DNA from: Bacteroidales bacterium
GTDB taxonomy: Bacteria > Bacteroidota > Bacteroidia > Bacteroidales > FEN-979
DNA: 64,000 nucleotides
Direction of reading: 5' to 3'
NCBI GenBank assembly: GCA_030681475.1
Contig: JAUXWT010000103.1
Span: forward strand, 1-64,000
Positions 61,175 to 64,000 of this stretch are shown one piece after another. The position numbers were made by a program, and so were the translations under genes. The first letter of the stretch is position 1, and every line of letters begins with the position of its first letter. The notes under the pieces were generated by a model, which saw only the letters and a program-made list of their open reading frames with translations, ran no database searches and had not been told where the DNA came from.

Positions 61175-62088
61175 TACGGTTAAACTTCAATAGCTTTTTG
61201 GTACCAGCTTTAATGCTGATCCTTTCAATATCCGGACATCGTGTCGCATCAGGTCAGTCCTCTGTTAAACAGGGACCTGCTGTGCCTGTCAATTTCTGTA
61301 TTGATGCCGATGAAATGGAACTTTTCCTGCTGATCAACGAATACCGGCAACAATACGGCCTCCCTCCCATTCCGCTTTCAAAATCGCTCTGCCGTGTTGC
61401 CGTATTTCACGCCAAGGATCTGTTTCTCAACCATCCCGAAGACAGCCCCTGCAATTTCCACTCGTGGTCAGATAAAGGGTTCTGGACTCCGTTCTGCTAT
61501 CCAAAAGATGAAAGCAAGAAAAATTCGGTTTGGGATAAGCCCCGTGAATTGACAAAATATCCATCCAGGGCATATGAGATAGTTTACTGGGAGAACCATC
61601 CGCTGGTCAGGGATACGATCATCATGGTCTGGAAAATGGAAGAATACTTCAACGATTTTTTATTAAACAAAGGAAGATGGCAGGGCAAGACCTGGAACGC
61701 GATCGGGATCGCTGTTTATGAAACATATGCCTGTGCATGGTTTGGAGAGGCTCCCGATCCTGAAGGCGAAGCAGTTGTTTGTGGCAGTCAACCTGTGAAA
61801 AAAGTTAGAGAACCGGCTGTAACACCGCTAATTCCTTCAACATCAGTTGCCACCGGGGATTCAGTTTCGTCCGCATATTATATCATCGTAAAAACGAACC
61901 TGACTGAGGATGCAGCCAACAAGTTGGTAAATACCTTAAAGACTGGCGAATATCCCGGCGCAGACATCCTGAAATTTGATGGTAAAATACGTGTATCTGT
62001 CTTTGGATCACCCGATAGGGCAACAGTCACTGCGAAGCTGAAGGAAGTTAAGAAGACTTATAAGGATGCCTGGTTGCTGAAGAGGTGA
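61171..62088 (+). CDS. CAP (SCP-like) and SPOR domain protein
   Basis: 305 residues. Signal peptide (FLVPALMLILSISGHRVASGQ), CAP-fold domain at about 45-205 (LLINEYRQQYGLPPIPLSKSLCRVAVFHAKDL, WNAIGIAVYETYACAWFGE), then a linker and a C-terminal SPOR-like domain at about 230-305 (YYIIVKTNLTEDAANKLVNTL, KIRVSVFGSPDRATVTAKL), expected to bind glycan strands of peptidoglycan that lack stem peptides. The start overlaps the GH172 stop by 4 bp (ATGA). Periplasmic; possibly places the CAP domain at division-site peptidoglycan. Confidence 0.8.
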   Translation: MIRLNFNSFLVPALMLILSISGHRVASGQSSVKQGPAVPVNFCIDADEMELFLLINEYRQQYGLPPIPLSKSLCRVAVFHAKDLFLNHPEDSPCNFHSWSDKGFWTPFCYPKDESKKNSVWDKPRELTKYPSRAYEIVYWENHPLVRDTIIMVWKMEEYFNDFLLNKGRWQGKTWNAIGIAVYETYACAWFGEAPDPEGEAVVCGSQPVKKVREPAVTPLIPSTSVATGDSVSSAYYIIVKTNLTEDAANKLVNTLKTGEYPGADILKFDGKIRVSVFGSPDRATVTAKLKEVKKTYKDAWLLKR

Positions 62089-62166
62089 TGTGAAAACGTG
62101 ACACGTGACGGGATTTGTTCCCTGTTAACTGGACTCACATGATTAGCTCATGATCAAAATGGAACA

Positions 62167-63807
62167 ATGATGAAAAAACAATCTGCAACATTTTTTCTTT
62201 TAATGGCCTTCAATTCAGCCATTTTTGCCTATTCAGGGGAAGTGATCAAATCGTTTGCCACACCGGGCAAATATTCCACCGGTCTTTGTTTTGATGGAAC
62301 AAACCTGTGGCTTGCCGATCGGGAAACTGATAAAATATATTGCATCAGCCCCGAGACCGGTAGTGTGATCAGGGAAATAGAATCTCCGGCCTACTGGCCC
62401 ATGGGATTGGCCTGGGACGGCGAATTTTTATGGAATGCCGATTACAGGGGCAGGACTGACAAATCGGAAGACCTTGATGGGATGATCTTTAAAATTGACC
62501 CTAAAGATGGGACTATTTTAAAAACGCTCCAGGCGCCTTCAAAAAGTCCAAAGGGTTTGACCTGGGATGGAAAATATCTATGGTGCGTGGATGATGTATC
62601 TGATAAGGTCATTCAGTTCAGCCAGGTAGATGGTACGACCATTAAATCGTTTCCTTCACCGGCAAGCGATCCTAAGGGAATAGCCTTTGATGGCAAATAT
62701 TTGTGGATTTCAGACAGGGAAACTGATGAAATCTATATGGTTGACCCTGCAACAGGTTTTGTAATTGTTATTCTGGATGCTCCCGGTAATTACGTGCACG
62801 GCCTTGCCATGAAAGATAATACGTTGTGGGTCGTTGATTACGAGGACGATAAAATCTATCAGTTAAAAATAAGGGACAGTCAAAAATTCATTCGTAAAGA
62901 CAAACAGGTCCATAAGGTAACCTTTAATCATAATGTTACCTGTTACGGACCCGGCAAAATTTTAATCCTGGATGTGCATATTGCCTTACCTGAAAACAGG
63001 GATAATCAAACGATTTTAGGAAAATTTGAATACAGTATTAATCCAACGCAGATTTTAACTGATAAATGGGGACAACAAACTGCTTTATTTCATTTTCAGG
63101 AGTTAAAACCCGGTGATAAAACAGAGATTAAAGTTACATCTGTATTTGAATCTTACAATGTCCGCTACTTTATTTACCCGGAGGAGGTCGGTTCATTAAA
63201 TGACATCCCAAAAGATATTATGGATAAATATCTCCTCGATGATGAGAAATATCAGATAAATAGCAAAATTATACAGGAAACGATCAGGAAGGTTGTTGGC
63301 GATGAAAAAAATCCCTACTGGATCATGCGGAACATTCATCAATACTTAATCGGTCATCTGCAATATATCATGGATGGCGCCTGGGATACGGCGCCGACAG
63401 TGATCACCAATGGACACGGTTCGTGCTCGGAATATTCTTTTGTTTTTATTGCGCTTTGCAAAGCGGCAGGCCTTCCGACAAGATATGTGGGTTCGACATG
63501 GGATAGAAAGGAGCTTGCGTACATGGATGACGTGTATCACCGGTGGGTTGAAGTTTATTTACCCAATTATGGCTGGATACCAACCGATCCAACCCATGGG
63601 GACAGGGTATCACCACGCGATCAGGCGTTTCCGATCGGCCTTGTTCGCAGTGAAGCGCTCATCACCACACAATCGGGCGGAGGGTCATCAACCCTGGAAT
63701 GGACATACAACAGCAACGAAAGTTACACCACCGAACCGAAAACCAATATCGACATAACCCATTATGCCGATTGGGACAAAGTCGAAAATCACTCGCCACA
63801 AAAATAA
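62167..63807 (+). CDS. exported beta-propeller and transglutaminase-like protein
   Basis: 546 residues. Signal peptide (SATFFLLMAFNSAIFAYSGE), then propeller blades with about 43-residue spacing (GLCFDGTNLWLADRETDKIYCISPETG, GLTWDGKYLWCVDDVSDKVIQF, GIAFDGKYLWISDRETDEIYMVDPATG, GLAMKDNTLWVVDYEDDKIYQL) up to about 240, a beta linker, and a transglutaminase-like domain at about 360-490. The triad is visible: Cys in GHGSCSEYSFVF (about 419), His in YHRWVEVY (about 457), Asp in PTDPTHGD (about 473). It may act as a protease or cross-linker on a ligand held by the propeller. Confidence 0.83.
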   Translation: MMKKQSATFFLLMAFNSAIFAYSGEVIKSFATPGKYSTGLCFDGTNLWLADRETDKIYCISPETGSVIREIESPAYWPMGLAWDGEFLWNADYRGRTDKSEDLDGMIFKIDPKDGTILKTLQAPSKSPKGLTWDGKYLWCVDDVSDKVIQFSQVDGTTIKSFPSPASDPKGIAFDGKYLWISDRETDEIYMVDPATGFVIVILDAPGNYVHGLAMKDNTLWVVDYEDDKIYQLKIRDSQKFIRKDKQVHKVTFNHNVTCYGPGKILILDVHIALPENRDNQTILGKFEYSINPTQILTDKWGQQTALFHFQELKPGDKTEIKVTSVFESYNVRYFIYPEEVGSLNDIPKDIMDKYLLDDEKYQINSKIIQETIRKVVGDEKNPYWIMRNIHQYLIGHLQYIMDGAWDTAPTVITNGHGSCSEYSFVFIALCKAAGLPTRYVGSTWDRKELAYMDDVYHRWVEVYLPNYGWIPTDPTHGDRVSPRDQAFPIGLVRSEALITTQSGGGSSTLEWTYNSNESYTTEPKTNIDITHYADWDKVENHSPQK

Positions 63808-63851
63808 CAATGAGGAGTTTTGTCACGCGTCACGCGTTCCGCGTCACGACC

Positions 63852-64000
63852 TTACCAGCCATCCTTCACACACCTGAACCCCACCGTGGCATTGCGATCG
63901 AGGCCGGGGGCGATCAGCAGCAGCATTTCAGGATGATCGGCTGGCAGCGGGCCTCCTGTAACGTACCAGATGCTTTGTGTCGGATGGTAGTAACTTCCCC
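63852..64000 (-). CDS. C-terminus of a formylglycine-generating-enzyme-like protein (partial)
   Basis: The last 48 codons of a minus-strand gene that starts beyond the window: SIWYVTGGPLPADHPEM, then LDRNATVGFRCVKDGW at the end. The closing GFRCVKD is the mark of the SUMF1/FGE-type sulfatase-modifying domain. Its remaining sequence lies outside the window, so domain order and true activity cannot be judged. Confidence 0.6.
   Translation of the reverse strand, partial: GSYYHPTQSIWYVTGGPLPADHPEMLLLIAPGLDRNATVGFRCVKDGW

Overview
The window looks like a chromosome segment of a Bacteroidota bacterium (Bacteroidales-like by gene content). Evidence: rpmG followed by a DUF4295 gene and ftsY, type IX secretion sorting domains, TonB-dependent receptors, many LPxxC-type lipoproteins, and -7 promoter boxes of the TAnnTTTG type with few Shine-Dalgarno sequences. 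I recognised no tRNA, rRNA or CRISPR array.

Region 1 (1-4.7 kb) is accessory DNA, all on the minus strand. It holds an EcoRI-family adenine methyltransferase with a DUF262-HNH nuclease (a likely restriction-modification pair), a lipoprotein, a PIN-like protein and a small membrane protein. Between the last three lie two copies of an imperfectly palindromic repeat that resembles integron attC sites.

Region 2 (4.8-24.6 kb) is a phage-like element transcribed almost entirely leftward. Reading along the minus strand: two small early genes, a giant DnaG-type primase fused to an ATPase, a cluster of GTTCCAAC repeats that may be an origin, structural genes (S49 protease/scaffold, HK97-like capsid, a membrane-anchored tube-like protein), then an overlapping block of three glycosyltransferase genes, a PLD-like nuclease, small terminase candidates and the large terminase, and finally radC. 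No portal, tape measure, tail fibre, lysis or integrase gene is recognisable, so it is either defective, a satellite, or a divergent phage. A second block of AT-rich cargo genes (13.4-15.2 kb), some decayed, sits inside it behind a terminator and starts with the same 61-bp repeat that heads region 1.

Region 3 (24.6-26.1 kb) is AT-rich and carries a HigBA toxin-antitoxin pair between two 45-bp direct repeats.

Region 4 (26.1-50.7 kb) is ordinary chromosome: metabolic and housekeeping genes (ftsY, rimO, rpmG, xerD-like, clpS, aat), a possible corrinoid-uptake operon (T9SS surface protein, TonB receptor, YncE/BtuG-like propeller), a frameshifted T9SS repeat protein and several intergenic short tandem repeats.

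Region 5 (50.7-64 kb) is a plus-strand run of a HAD phosphatase, a debranching-enzyme-like glycosidase, two tandem paralogous GH63-like glycosidases, a GH172 (DUF2961) lipoprotein, a CAP-SPOR protein and a propeller-transglutaminase protein. It looks like a glycan-degradation operon without SusC/SusD. The window ends in the C-terminus of a formylglycine-generating-enzyme-like gene on the minus strand.
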